Notes under the pieces: model-generated
What the model was told of the DNA's origin: nothing
The model's database searches: none
What the model saw: the letters and a program-made list of their open reading frames with translations, nothing else
Assembly: GCA_964461435.1 (NCBI GenBank)
Contig: CAYWUI010000027.1
Span: 1 to 42,709 of the forward strand
Source of the DNA: G020354785 sp964461435
GTDB taxonomy: Bacteria; Bacteroidota; Bacteroidia; Bacteroidales; UBA10428
Length of the DNA: 42,709 nt
Direction of reading: 5' to 3'
Shown here: positions 18,759 to 26,374 of the stretch, in pieces
Numbering within the stretch: position 1 is the first letter of the stretch
Layout of the letters: every line of letters begins with the position of its first letter
Made by a program: the position numbers and the translations under genes

Positions 18759-19370
18759 TCAGCCGGACTTCTTTAAAATAATACATCCTACAAGTTCAGG
18801 ATGATCCTGCACAACTTCACCGGTTCCCAGATGTCTTATCATCCAGAGTATTATAAAATCTCCCGATGCCGCCCAGGTAAAGAAAAATCCAAAAATAAAT
18901 ATTTTTAAATCCCCTGATAGAAGTCCGGTCAATAACGGCAGGACACCCAAAATAATACCCGGCATAACAATTCCTGTTCTATAGGCATTTACAGGTAAAG
19001 GTTCACTGCAATGTATATATGGAGCTAAATCAGGTTTCATGATTCCGAAAGATAAAGAACGAAATCCCTTTTCTGTAAAAAACACCCAAACCAGTCCGTG
19101 CAGGAATTCGTGCATAAATATTCCGGTTATCAGGACTATTATGGCCCAGAACAAATATTTGAATATATTATATACAAAACTAAATAATATAAAATTACCT
19201 TTTAGCAGGTTAATTTTAAGTTTCCAGTAATCAACAAGATCAGCACCCCATATAATAGCATAGGGGATACAAAAAAAGATAATTATCGCGATTAATATAT
19301 AAAATGAGTACAGATAAGTTTTACTAACTGAAAGAGTTATTTCACCGGCATGGTCTTTTTGTTTGTTCAT
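18759..19370 (-). CDS. DUF3267 putative zinc metallopeptidase, membrane
   Basis: 203 residues with four or five membrane helices. The sequence MHEFLHGLVW (about residue 86) gives an HExxH zinc motif inside a hydrophobic region, as in DUF3267 proteins related to site-2-type membrane proteases. No second clear ligand motif such as NPDG is evident, so activity is unproven. It starts 6 bases after the NifU-domain gene ends and is followed 83 bases later by porW, so it may be part of that transcript. Its substrate is unknown. Confidence 0.75.
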   Translation of the reverse strand: MNKQKDHAGEITLSVSKTYLYSFYILIAIIIFFCIPYAIIWGADLVDYWKLKINLLKGNFILFSFVYNIFKYLFWAIIVLITGIFMHEFLHGLVWVFFTEKGFRSLSFGIMKPDLAPYIHCSEPLPVNAYRTGIVMPGIILGVLPLLTGLLSGDLKIFIFGFFFTWAASGDFIILWMIRHLGTGEVVQDHPELVGCIILKKSG

Positions 19371-19376
19371 AAATCA

Positions 19377-19628
19377 TTAATCAACTGCAATTACTTCTTT
19401 TATTCCGGGAACCTTTTCCTTTACTGCCTGTTCAATTCCTGATTTTAGGGTCATCATACTAAAAGGGCAGCCATTACATGCGCCTGTTAATTTTACTTTT
19501 ACCGTCAAATCATCAGTAATATCGATCAATATCACATCTCCTCCGTCAGCTTGCAGATAGGGCTTGATATAATCAATTACGGCATTTACTTTTTTTAATA
19601 GTTCCTGTTTTTTAGAGTTATCCATCAT
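19377..19628 (-). CDS. NifU C-terminal domain protein, Fe-S carrier
   Basis: 83 residues comprising only the NifU/Nfu domain. ADGGDVILIDI is followed by the cluster-binding GACNGCPFSMMTLKSGIE, which holds the CxxC pair. Such proteins carry or transfer [4Fe-4S] clusters to target enzymes in the cytoplasm. The start has two adjacent ATGs (19628 and 19625); either may be used. A TAAATTTG -7 box lies 41 bases upstream. Confidence 0.93.
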   Translation of the reverse strand: MMDNSKKQELLKKVNAVIDYIKPYLQADGGDVILIDITDDLTVKVKLTGACNGCPFSMMTLKSGIEQAVKEKVPGIKEVIAVD

Positions 19629-19669
19629 TTTATAGATTTTATTTTAATTTTTTACATATTTGACTTTCA

Positions 19670-19677
19670 CAAATTTA
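19670..19677 (-). promoter_or_regulatory. -7 box for the NifU-domain gene
   Basis: Minus strand TAAATTTG matches the -7 consensus and lies 41 bases from the first ATG. No TTTG is found at -33. It could begin the nifU - DUF3267 - porW - porX transcript. Confidence 0.45.
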
Positions 19678-19707
19678 TATATAATAATGATAAAAATTTG
19701 ATTTTAT

Positions 19708-20040
19708 TTAGATTAATTCTTTACTAGGATCCCAGTAAAGAGTTTCAAAGTCTACTATCCTGTCATCTTCTACTTTCACTCCTTCACTTTCAAGTAATTC
19801 CTGCATCAGTGAGGCATGACGGAAATGGTGTTTTCCTGTAAGCAGTCCTGTCCTGTTCACTACACGGTGAGCAGGAACAAAATGTTCATTAAATCTTGTA
19901 CTGTTTAATGCCCATCCTACCATTCTTGAAGCCTGAGGTGAGCCTATGTATTTTGCAATGGCTCCGTATGTTGTTACCCGTCCGCTTGGAATTTGTCTTG
20001 TTATGTTATAGACTTTTTCAAAGAAATTTGCATCATTCAT
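19708..20040 (-). CDS. alkyltransferase-like protein (ATL), MGMT family without the cysteine
   Basis: 110 residues, covering only the DNA-binding domain of O6-alkylguanine transferases. IPSGRVTTYGAIA and the Arg-finger region SRMVGWAL are conserved. The active-site PCHRV is PAHRV, so the alkyl-accepting cysteine is alanine. ATL proteins bind alkylated guanine and hand the lesion to nucleotide excision repair instead of reversing it. The gene overlaps the end of trmB by 8 bases, so the two are translationally close. Confidence 0.93.
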   Translation of the reverse strand: MNDANFFEKVYNITRQIPSGRVTTYGAIAKYIGSPQASRMVGWALNSTRFNEHFVPAHRVVNRTGLLTGKHHFRHASLMQELLESEGVKVEDDRIVDFETLYWDPSKELI

Positions 20041-20731
20041 TGTTTGTCACTTCTTCAATTATAGTGTTGCCGGCAAGGTTAAATTTCAAATAGTATATTT
20101 TTAAACCCTGTTCAAGAAATTTAATTTCATAAAATGTTTTAACTGATAATATATCATTATCAGCAAGCGAATCATACAAATCATCTGTACAATGTTCAAT
20201 TTCCAGCTTGTTATATTTTATAATCTCCAGTGTGTAATTATACAGCAAGGCGCTATCTGTTTTCAGGTGTATATGTCCGCCTTGTTTCAGAAATCCCCTG
20301 TACAAATTTAAGAACCTGCTTGAGGTAAGCCTTTTCTTTTTATTCTTTGGCTGTGGATCGGGGAATGTTATCCATATCTCATCAATTTCATCTTTGCCGA
20401 AGAATGAATTAATCAGTTCAATCCGCGTTCTTAAAAATACTGCATTATTTATAGTTTCATCAAGTGCTATTTTTGCACCTTTCCATATCCGGGCTCCTTT
20501 AATGTCAATGCCTATATAATTTTTTTCTTTAAATCTTCTGGCCAGTCCGACCGTGTATTCTCCTTTGCCACAACCTAATTCCAGAACAACGGGATCATCA
20601 TTTCCGAACAAATCTTCATTCCATTTGCCCTTTAATTTATAATCTTTATGATAGACTTCATGAAAAGGTGGCTGCAGGACATTGCTAAACTTCTTCATTT
20701 CCTCAAATCTCTCCAGCTTTCTCTTTATCAT
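20033..20731 (-). CDS. trmB: tRNA (guanine-N7-)-methyltransferase TrmB
   Basis: 232 residues. The SAM-binding motif VVLELGCGKGEYT lies near residue 50, with IGIDIKGARIWKGA next. The family signature WITFPDPQPKNKKKRL is intact. TrmB makes m7G46 in the tRNA variable loop; it acts in the cytoplasm. It is followed by the ATL gene with an 8-base overlap and preceded by gldH with 22 bases between. The start ATG at 20731 gives a slightly long basic N-terminus (KRKLERFEEMKK); M12 is a possible alternative. Confidence 0.96.
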   Translation of the reverse strand: MIKRKLERFEEMKKFSNVLQPPFHEVYHKDYKLKGKWNEDLFGNDDPVVLELGCGKGEYTVGLARRFKEKNYIGIDIKGARIWKGAKIALDETINNAVFLRTRIELINSFFGKDEIDEIWITFPDPQPKNKKKRLTSSRFLNLYRGFLKQGGHIHLKTDSALLYNYTLEIIKYNKLEIEHCTDDLYDSLADNDILSVKTFYEIKFLEQGLKIYYLKFNLAGNTIIEEVTNNE

Positions 20732-20753
20732 TTTTAAGATTGTGATTAGGAGA

Positions 20754-21227
20754 TTACTTTTCTATCCTCAGTCCGACATCGACAATATTATCCAATTCGT
20801 CATCCCACATGGCCTGCTCAATATCAAATACGTATATACCGCGGTACGGAAATTTTATATTTCTCAGGTACAGAACCTGGTTGTTCAAAGCGTTTCCTAT
20901 GCCTTTCCCGAGCCACCTGCCCCTGGCATCTGCAAGAGTAATCTCAAATGTATCTCTCACAGATTCACCGCTGGGGGCATGAGTTGTAATAAACATGAAT
21001 ATATTACTGTAGGTGTATTGGCTCCTGTTGCGGAGGTTTATGTAAATATTATGTGAGTTTGCAGTATCGGAGATATTTACACTAAAATGAATAATATTTT
21101 CTTTTTTCCAGGTGTTTCCCGGTATTTTTATATTTTTTTCAAATACCCTGCTTTTATCACATGATAATAGTAACAAACAAATAAGTGCAGAAAGGCATGT
21201 TATATAAAGGAGTTTAATTTTAGGCAT
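20754..21227 (-). CDS. gldH: gliding motility lipoprotein GldH
   Basis: 157 residues. A lipoprotein signal with LLSC (Cys23) is followed by a beta-rich domain containing NIYINLRNRSQYTYSNIF and GRWLGKGIG, which are characteristic of GldH. In Flavobacterium johnsoniae GldH is needed for gliding. Many non-gliding Bacteroidota keep it, so presence does not prove motility. It lies between ricT (27 bases) and trmB, a neighbourhood I recall for this gene in the phylum. Confidence 0.87.
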   Translation of the reverse strand: MPKIKLLYITCLSALICLLLLSCDKSRVFEKNIKIPGNTWKKENIIHFSVNISDTANSHNIYINLRNRSQYTYSNIFMFITTHAPSGESVRDTFEITLADARGRWLGKGIGNALNNQVLYLRNIKFPYRGIYVFDIEQAMWDDELDNIVDVGLRIEK

Positions 21228-21254
21228 TTGTTTTTCCTGCTGTGCATTACTTTA

Positions 21255-22352
21255 TTATTCAGGCCTGTCCTCAAACCTGCTTAGACTTTCTTCGTCAGCA
21301 ACATTGGAATAATCAATAATTGGTGTAATTTTCACGTACTCAAAGCTTTCAAGCTTTTTAACTTTTTCACCTTTTTTATTAAGTTCAATAATTTCCTTTA
21401 CGGTATCTATTGTAAGGCAGGCTGCCTCAGATGCCGATTCCTTGTCATATGAGTACCACATAAGCCTGCCAAATATATCTGTTTTCTGATGGTAGGCCAA
21501 ACCGTTTTCTGTTTCGAGGGGTATTGACGTATCCGGAAAATCCTGCTGCGCATCAAGGTATGCACTTAATTCATAGTTAAGGCAGCATTTAAGTTTACTG
21601 CACTGGCCCGCCAGTTTCTGCGGATTAAGGGACATCCCCTGGTATCGGGCTATGTTGGTTGTAACCGAAATAAAGTTTGAAATATACGCCGAACAGCATA
21701 ACTCACGGCCGCAAGTTCCTATGCCTCCAATCCTTCCTGCCTCCTGCCGGGCACCTATCTGCCGCATCTCTATCCTGATCTTAAATTCGTTGGCCAGCAC
21801 TTTTATCAATTCCCGGAAGTCAACCCTGTCATCTGCAATATAATAGAATATTGCTTTGGTCTGGTCTCCCTGGTATTCAACATCACCGATTTTCATTTCG
21901 AGCTTCAGTTCCTCGGCAATTTTCCGGGCCCTGAGCATGGTGGTATTTTCGAGGGAAATAGCCTTTTTCCATTTGTCAATGTCGGCTTGTTTTGCTTTTC
22001 TATAAATTTTTTTGAATTCTATATTGTCAATATCAATATTATTAATCCTGAATCGCGTTATTACAAGGGCTCCTGTTAATGAGACAACACCAATATCATG
22101 GCCGGGTGTAGCCTCCACTGCAACAATGTCCCCCTTTTTAAGCTTAAGATTGTTTACGTTTTTGTAAATGCCCTTACGTGTGTTTTTAAATCTTATTTCC
22201 ACCAGGTCCGTATCATGAAATGAATCGGGAATATCCTCCAGCCAGTTATAAACGTCAAGTTTATTACATCCCGGATTTTCGCAAATCATACTTGTCTTTG
22301 AATCCAATGCCAGATTTTTACAACCCCTGCCAAAACAATTATAATTGTCCAT
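21255..22352 (-). CDS. ricT: PSP1/RicT-family protein
   Basis: 365 residues, longer than Bacillus RicT (YaaT, about 275). An N-terminal extension carries cysteines (CFGRGCKNL, CENPGCNK), which may form a metal site. The PSP1 core includes LEMKIGDVEYQGDQTKAIFYY, then GRIGGIGTCGRELCCSAY and CSKLKCCLNYEL. In Bacillus, RicT joins RicA and RicF in an Fe-S complex affecting RNA processing by RNase Y; RicA/RicF partners are not seen here, so function in this phylum is inferred. A good -33/-7 pair lies just upstream, inside the end of holB. Confidence 0.9.
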   Translation of the reverse strand: MDNYNCFGRGCKNLALDSKTSMICENPGCNKLDVYNWLEDIPDSFHDTDLVEIRFKNTRKGIYKNVNNLKLKKGDIVAVEATPGHDIGVVSLTGALVITRFRINNIDIDNIEFKKIYRKAKQADIDKWKKAISLENTTMLRARKIAEELKLEMKIGDVEYQGDQTKAIFYYIADDRVDFRELIKVLANEFKIRIEMRQIGARQEAGRIGGIGTCGRELCCSAYISNFISVTTNIARYQGMSLNPQKLAGQCSKLKCCLNYELSAYLDAQQDFPDTSIPLETENGLAYHQKTDIFGRLMWYSYDKESASEAACLTIDTVKEIIELNKKGEKVKKLESFEYVKITPIIDYSNVADEESLSRFEDRPE

Positions 22353-22394
22353 CTTCTATCTCTTTTAATTATTACCGGATATCAAATTATACGG

Positions 22395-22424
22395 CAAATT
22401 TAATTAATTCTGCTTTCTAATCAA
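22395..22424 (-). promoter_or_regulatory. Bacteroidota-type promoter for ricT
   Basis: Minus strand TAAATTTG (22395-22402) with TTG (22422-22424) 19 bases upstream, matching the sigma-ABfr arrangement. The -7 box is 42 bases from the ricT ATG. The -33 part lies within the last codons of holB, suggesting an internal promoter in the block. Confidence 0.5.
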
Positions 22425-23540
22425 CTTTATTAACTTAAGTGACAGATCAAGAAATACTAACCGTCCAAAAGCATTTCTTTCAATATCATTATATGCTTTA
22501 TTAATCCCGGCTGCTATCTCGTAAGCATTTGATTCATTAATAAAGGGATGAAAATTGCCTGAAAACTCATTTTCTTTTTCTGTTAAATACACTTTTTCAG
22601 CCTGGTTGAGACTTAAAAGATAGTTTTTTCTAAGTATAGACAGCGAATAATCGAGAAAACCCTTTTGCCTTTCTCTGCCTGTACCTGCTATATCTTCTAT
22701 CCATGCTAATATTTCCGGTATATTTTTCTTATAACAATGGCGCATCAGCAGAATAAATCTTTCCAGGTTATTTTCGTATTCTTCACCGGCATCAATATTT
22801 TCCATCGCTTTCTGATAGTCTCCGGCTGAAAGATTCATTATTTCTTTTGCTTTTTTATCGTCAAGGCCAAATTTTTCTTTTATTGAAGCAGCCAGGTCAT
22901 CATCAGCTATTTTCATGAATTTCACTATCTGGAACCTGGATAAAATAGTCGGTAAGATCTGATCGGTATTGTCAGTTATGGCCAGGAATATTGTTTTCTT
23001 AGGTGGCTCTTCAATAATTTTTAACAGTTTATTTGCAGCAGGAGCATTCATTTTTTCAGGATGCCAGATGATCATTATTTTGTAATCGGATTCAAATGAT
23101 TTCAGGTTAAGCTTCTTTAATACGGCCTTACTTTCATTTACACTAATAAATCCCTGCTTATTTTCGATGCCAATGATATCGTACCACTGGTTAAGGGACA
23201 AATAAGGATTTTTTATTATGGCTTCTCTCCATTCAGCAATGAAGTCATCACTTACCAGATTATCCCTGGTTACAGTTCTGGTAGTGTTTACAGGAAAAAC
23301 AAAATGAAGATCGGGATGTATTAATTTCTTGTATTTTGTACAGCTGGCGCATGTATTACACGAATCACCATCACCTTTCTGTGTACAACTTATGTACCGG
23401 GCAAATGCAATAGCCAGTGCCAGGGTTCCCCAGCCGTCAGGACCCAGGAATAACTGCGAGTGGCTTATCCTTCCCTTTTTAACAGCACCCGTTAACTGCT
23501 CTTTAATTTTATTTTGCCCGATTACCTCTTTAAACAACAT
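22404..23540 (-). CDS. holB: DNA polymerase III delta' subunit
   Basis: 378 residues. HSQLFLGPDGWGTLALA stands where a P-loop would be but lacks the GKT, as expected for the non-ATPase delta' subunit. A zinc module CNTCASCTKY follows. KIMIIWHPEKMNAPAANKLL and ILSRFQIVKF correspond to the sensor and the SRC-like region, with Phe in place of Cys. It belongs to the clamp loader that places the beta clamp on DNA. It starts 3 bases after the modD-like gene ends. Confidence 0.9.
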   Translation of the reverse strand: MLFKEVIGQNKIKEQLTGAVKKGRISHSQLFLGPDGWGTLALAIAFARYISCTQKGDGDSCNTCASCTKYKKLIHPDLHFVFPVNTTRTVTRDNLVSDDFIAEWREAIIKNPYLSLNQWYDIIGIENKQGFISVNESKAVLKKLNLKSFESDYKIMIIWHPEKMNAPAANKLLKIIEEPPKKTIFLAITDNTDQILPTILSRFQIVKFMKIADDDLAASIKEKFGLDDKKAKEIMNLSAGDYQKAMENIDAGEEYENNLERFILLMRHCYKKNIPEILAWIEDIAGTGRERQKGFLDYSLSILRKNYLLSLNQAEKVYLTEKENEFSGNFHPFINESNAYEIAAGINKAYNDIERNAFGRLVFLDLSLKLIKLIRKQN

Positions 23541-23543
23541 GCA

Positions 23544-24395
23544 TCAGTCATAGAAGGGGGTTATTGTCACGGAAAGATCTGACGGATTGGCATAATAGGG
23601 CCATGAAGCAATGAGCATATCAGCCCCTGACCTGGCATACTCAATAACATTATTGCCTGTAATCCCTCCTGAAACGGCCAGCCTGATATTTGGATTTAAT
23701 TTATGTATTTCTTTTTTTACTTCTTTTATTTGCTTGATATCAAACCTGTTAAGTATAATAGTATCTATGCCTGTTGATGCGACTTTCAGCGCATCAGACG
23801 AATTTTTTACTTCAACAGTCACATTTTTGTCGGCAATAAGATTCTTCTGCTCATTTATCCTGGCTTCGAGATTTTCAAGATTTCCAAGGAAGCTGTAATG
23901 ATTGTCAAAGATAAGGATTGATTCTGACAGTCCGAGCCGGTGTATGCTTGCCCCGCCCGCCATGACCGCCTTGATGGATATCTTTCTAGTAAACGGGATT
24001 GTTTGCCTGGTTGTAAGGATTTGAATACCAGGATTACTTTCCCTTGCTTTCTCCACCAGTTCCCTTGTGCGTGTAGCAATACCCGAAGCAAAGCCGAGAA
24101 TATTTTCACATGTTCTCCATGCAGCATGAATATTTTTTGATAATCCTTCTCCTTCAAGAAATTTCACTCCCTTCTCAATAAACTCTCCGCTGGGAGTAAA
24201 CAGCGTCGCCTGTATATTTAATTTTGCAAATATTCTCAGAACTTCTTCAGTACAACATACGACTGTATTTTCCCTGGTAGCTATCTGTATCTTTGCAGGT
24301 TTATTTTCCAGTTTTAAAATTGATGTTGTTATATCAAAGTAGGGGACGTCCTCCGATAGTAATTCATCAATTTCTTTATCGGTAAAATAGATCAT
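23544..24395 (-). CDS. modD: NadC-superfamily phosphoribosyltransferase, ModD-like
   Basis: 283 residues of the quinolinate phosphoribosyltransferase fold. DVPYFDITT near the start and ENILGFASGIATRTRELV match ModD more closely than NadC. The NadC DTRKT motif is changed to TTRQTIPFTRK, and KxAVxxGG..NHR becomes IKAVMAGGASIHRLGLSES. VSGGITGNNV provides the phosphate-binding loop. ModD is a family of unknown activity named for association with molybdate transport genes. No molybdate genes are present here. The alternative is a divergent NadC making nicotinate mononucleotide; with no nadA or nadB nearby I favour ModD. Confidence 0.7.
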   Translation of the reverse strand: MIYFTDKEIDELLSEDVPYFDITTSILKLENKPAKIQIATRENTVVCCTEEVLRIFAKLNIQATLFTPSGEFIEKGVKFLEGEGLSKNIHAAWRTCENILGFASGIATRTRELVEKARESNPGIQILTTRQTIPFTRKISIKAVMAGGASIHRLGLSESILIFDNHYSFLGNLENLEARINEQKNLIADKNVTVEVKNSSDALKVASTGIDTIILNRFDIKQIKEVKKEIHKLNPNIRLAVSGGITGNNVIEYARSGADMLIASWPYYANPSDLSVTITPFYD

Positions 24396-24545
24396 AATAT
24401 TTTATTAATTAGCGGTTAAATATTTTTAATGTTAAATTACTAAAATTTATTTTCTAAATAAATTCAAATAACAGTTTTAACCATAAAATTATTTTTTTTG
24501 CAGGTGATGTTAACATCCTGATAATAATTTTTCACCTAAAATAAA

Positions 24546-24553
24546 TATCTTTG
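24546..24553 (+). promoter_or_regulatory. -7 box for lepA
   Basis: TATCTTTG matches TAnnTTTG, 27 bases before the lepA ATG at 24580. No TTG is seen at -33. Confidence 0.5.
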
Positions 24554-24579
24554 TGCCCATTATTTATGATAACAATTGA

Positions 24580-26367
24580 ATGGAAAATATCAGGAATTTC
24601 TGCATTATAGCGCATATTGATCATGGCAAGAGTACTCTTGCCGACAGATTGTTATTAAAGACAAAAACTCTTTCCGAGAGGGACTTTAAGGATCAGGTTC
24701 TTGATGATATGGATCTTGAGCGTGAGAGGGGAATAACAATAAAGAGCCATGCTGTCCAGATGGAGTACATTCACGACAGTAAAAAGTACTTCCTTAACCT
24801 TATAGATACACCCGGGCACGTAGATTTTTCATATGAAGTGTCAAGGTCAATTTATGCATGCGAAGGTGCTTTATTGGTTATTGACGCAACCCAGGGCATC
24901 CAGGCGCAGACAATATCAAATCTTTACCTTGCACTTGAACATAACCTTGAAGTTATACCTGTTCTTAACAAGATGGATTTGCCCAATACCATACCTGATG
25001 AGGCTAAGGACCAGATAGTTGATCTTACAGGATGTGACAGAAATGATATAATTGAAGCGAGCGGTAAAACAGGCTTGGGTGTGAATAAGATTTTAGAAGC
25101 TATAATCACAAAAATACCACCACCAAAAGGTGATCCTGAGGCCCCCTTGCAGGCACTGATATTTGACTCGGTTTTTAACAGTTTCAGGGGTATATATGTA
25201 TATCTGAGAGTTATGAACGGTGTGATAAGGACAGGTGATCATGTAAAATTCGTAGCTACGGGGAAAAAGTATCATGCCGATGAGGTTGGCATTTTAAAGC
25301 TTAAAACAGAGCCCAGGGATACTCTCAGGGCAGGTGACGTCGGTTATATAATATCAGGAATAAAAACATCCTCGGAAGTAAAAGTGGGGGATACGATAAC
25401 CCATGTTGAAAATCCGTGTGAAAAGTCAATTGAGGGATTTGAAAATGTTAAGCCGATGGTTTTTGCCGGCATTTATCCGGTCGATGCAGATGATTATGAA
25501 GAGCTACGTTCATCAATTGATAAATTACACTTAAATGACGCCTCACTGTTTTATGAACCTGAATCATCGGCTGCCCTGGGGTTCGGATTCCGGTGCGGAT
25601 TTCTCGGCCTGTTACATATGGAAATTGTGCAGGAACGTCTTGACAGGGAGTTTAACATGAATGTCATAACAACTGTTCCCAATGTTTCTTTTAAGGCCTA
25701 TACAAAAAAAGGTGAAGCCATTGATGTTCATAATCCCTCCGGAATGCCGGAGCCGAAATACCTTGATTATATTGAGGAGCCTTATATCATTGCTCAGGTT
25801 ATTTCCAAAACGGAGTATATCGGACAGATAATGAGGTTATGCATAGATAAACGGGGCACACTTAAAAACCAGGTTTATCTTACCAGCGACAGGGTGGAGG
25901 TCACTTTTGAGATGCCTCTGTCTGAGATTGTTTTTGATTTCTATGACAAGCTTAAAAGCATTTCAAAGGGGTATGCTTCATTTGATTATCATACTTCAGG
26001 CTATAAGAGAGCCAACCTGGTGCGTCTGGATATACTGCTGAACGGTGAGATGGTCGATGCATTGTCTTCACTTATTCATAAGGAGTATGCTTACTCCTTC
26101 GGCAGAAGAATTTGTGTAAAGCTGAAAGAGCTTATTCCGCGCCAGCAGTTTGATATAGCAATACAGGCGGCAATAGGAGTAAAGGTCATAGCCAGGGAGA
26201 CAGTCAAGGCATTGCGCAAGGATGTCACGGCCAAATGTTACGGGGGTGATATCACACGGAAGAGAAAGCTCTTAGAGAAGCAGAAGAAAGGTAAGAAAAA
26301 AATGCGCCAGATAGGCAGTGTGGAAGTTCCGCAGCAGGCTTTCCTGGCAGTATTAAAAATGGATTGA
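24580..26367 (+). CDS. lepA: elongation factor 4 (LepA)
   Basis: 595 residues, the usual length. G1 AHIDHGKST (10-18), the switch region RERGITIKS, DTPGHVDFSYE and NKMDLPN identify the GTPase. GFRCGFLGLLHMEI and the C-terminal ALRKDVTAKCYGGD, KRKLLEKQKKGKKKMR are diagnostic for LepA over EF-G. It is a ribosome-bound translational GTPase linked to back-translocation or initiation quality. It converges on aspS with only 7 bases between the stop codons. Confidence 0.98.
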   Translation: MENIRNFCIIAHIDHGKSTLADRLLLKTKTLSERDFKDQVLDDMDLERERGITIKSHAVQMEYIHDSKKYFLNLIDTPGHVDFSYEVSRSIYACEGALLVIDATQGIQAQTISNLYLALEHNLEVIPVLNKMDLPNTIPDEAKDQIVDLTGCDRNDIIEASGKTGLGVNKILEAIITKIPPPKGDPEAPLQALIFDSVFNSFRGIYVYLRVMNGVIRTGDHVKFVATGKKYHADEVGILKLKTEPRDTLRAGDVGYIISGIKTSSEVKVGDTITHVENPCEKSIEGFENVKPMVFAGIYPVDADDYEELRSSIDKLHLNDASLFYEPESSAALGFGFRCGFLGLLHMEIVQERLDREFNMNVITTVPNVSFKAYTKKGEAIDVHNPSGMPEPKYLDYIEEPYIIAQVISKTEYIGQIMRLCIDKRGTLKNQVYLTSDRVEVTFEMPLSEIVFDFYDKLKSISKGYASFDYHTSGYKRANLVRLDILLNGEMVDALSSLIHKEYAYSFGRRICVKLKELIPRQQFDIAIQAAIGVKVIARETVKALRKDVTAKCYGGDITRKRKLLEKQKKGKKKMRQIGSVEVPQQAFLAVLKMD

Positions 26368-26374
26368 CGATTTC

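Noticed and set aside
23544..24395. Plain NadC annotation
   Set aside because: Key NadC motifs are altered in the way seen in ModD, and no nadA/nadB neighbours are present; retained as the alternative.
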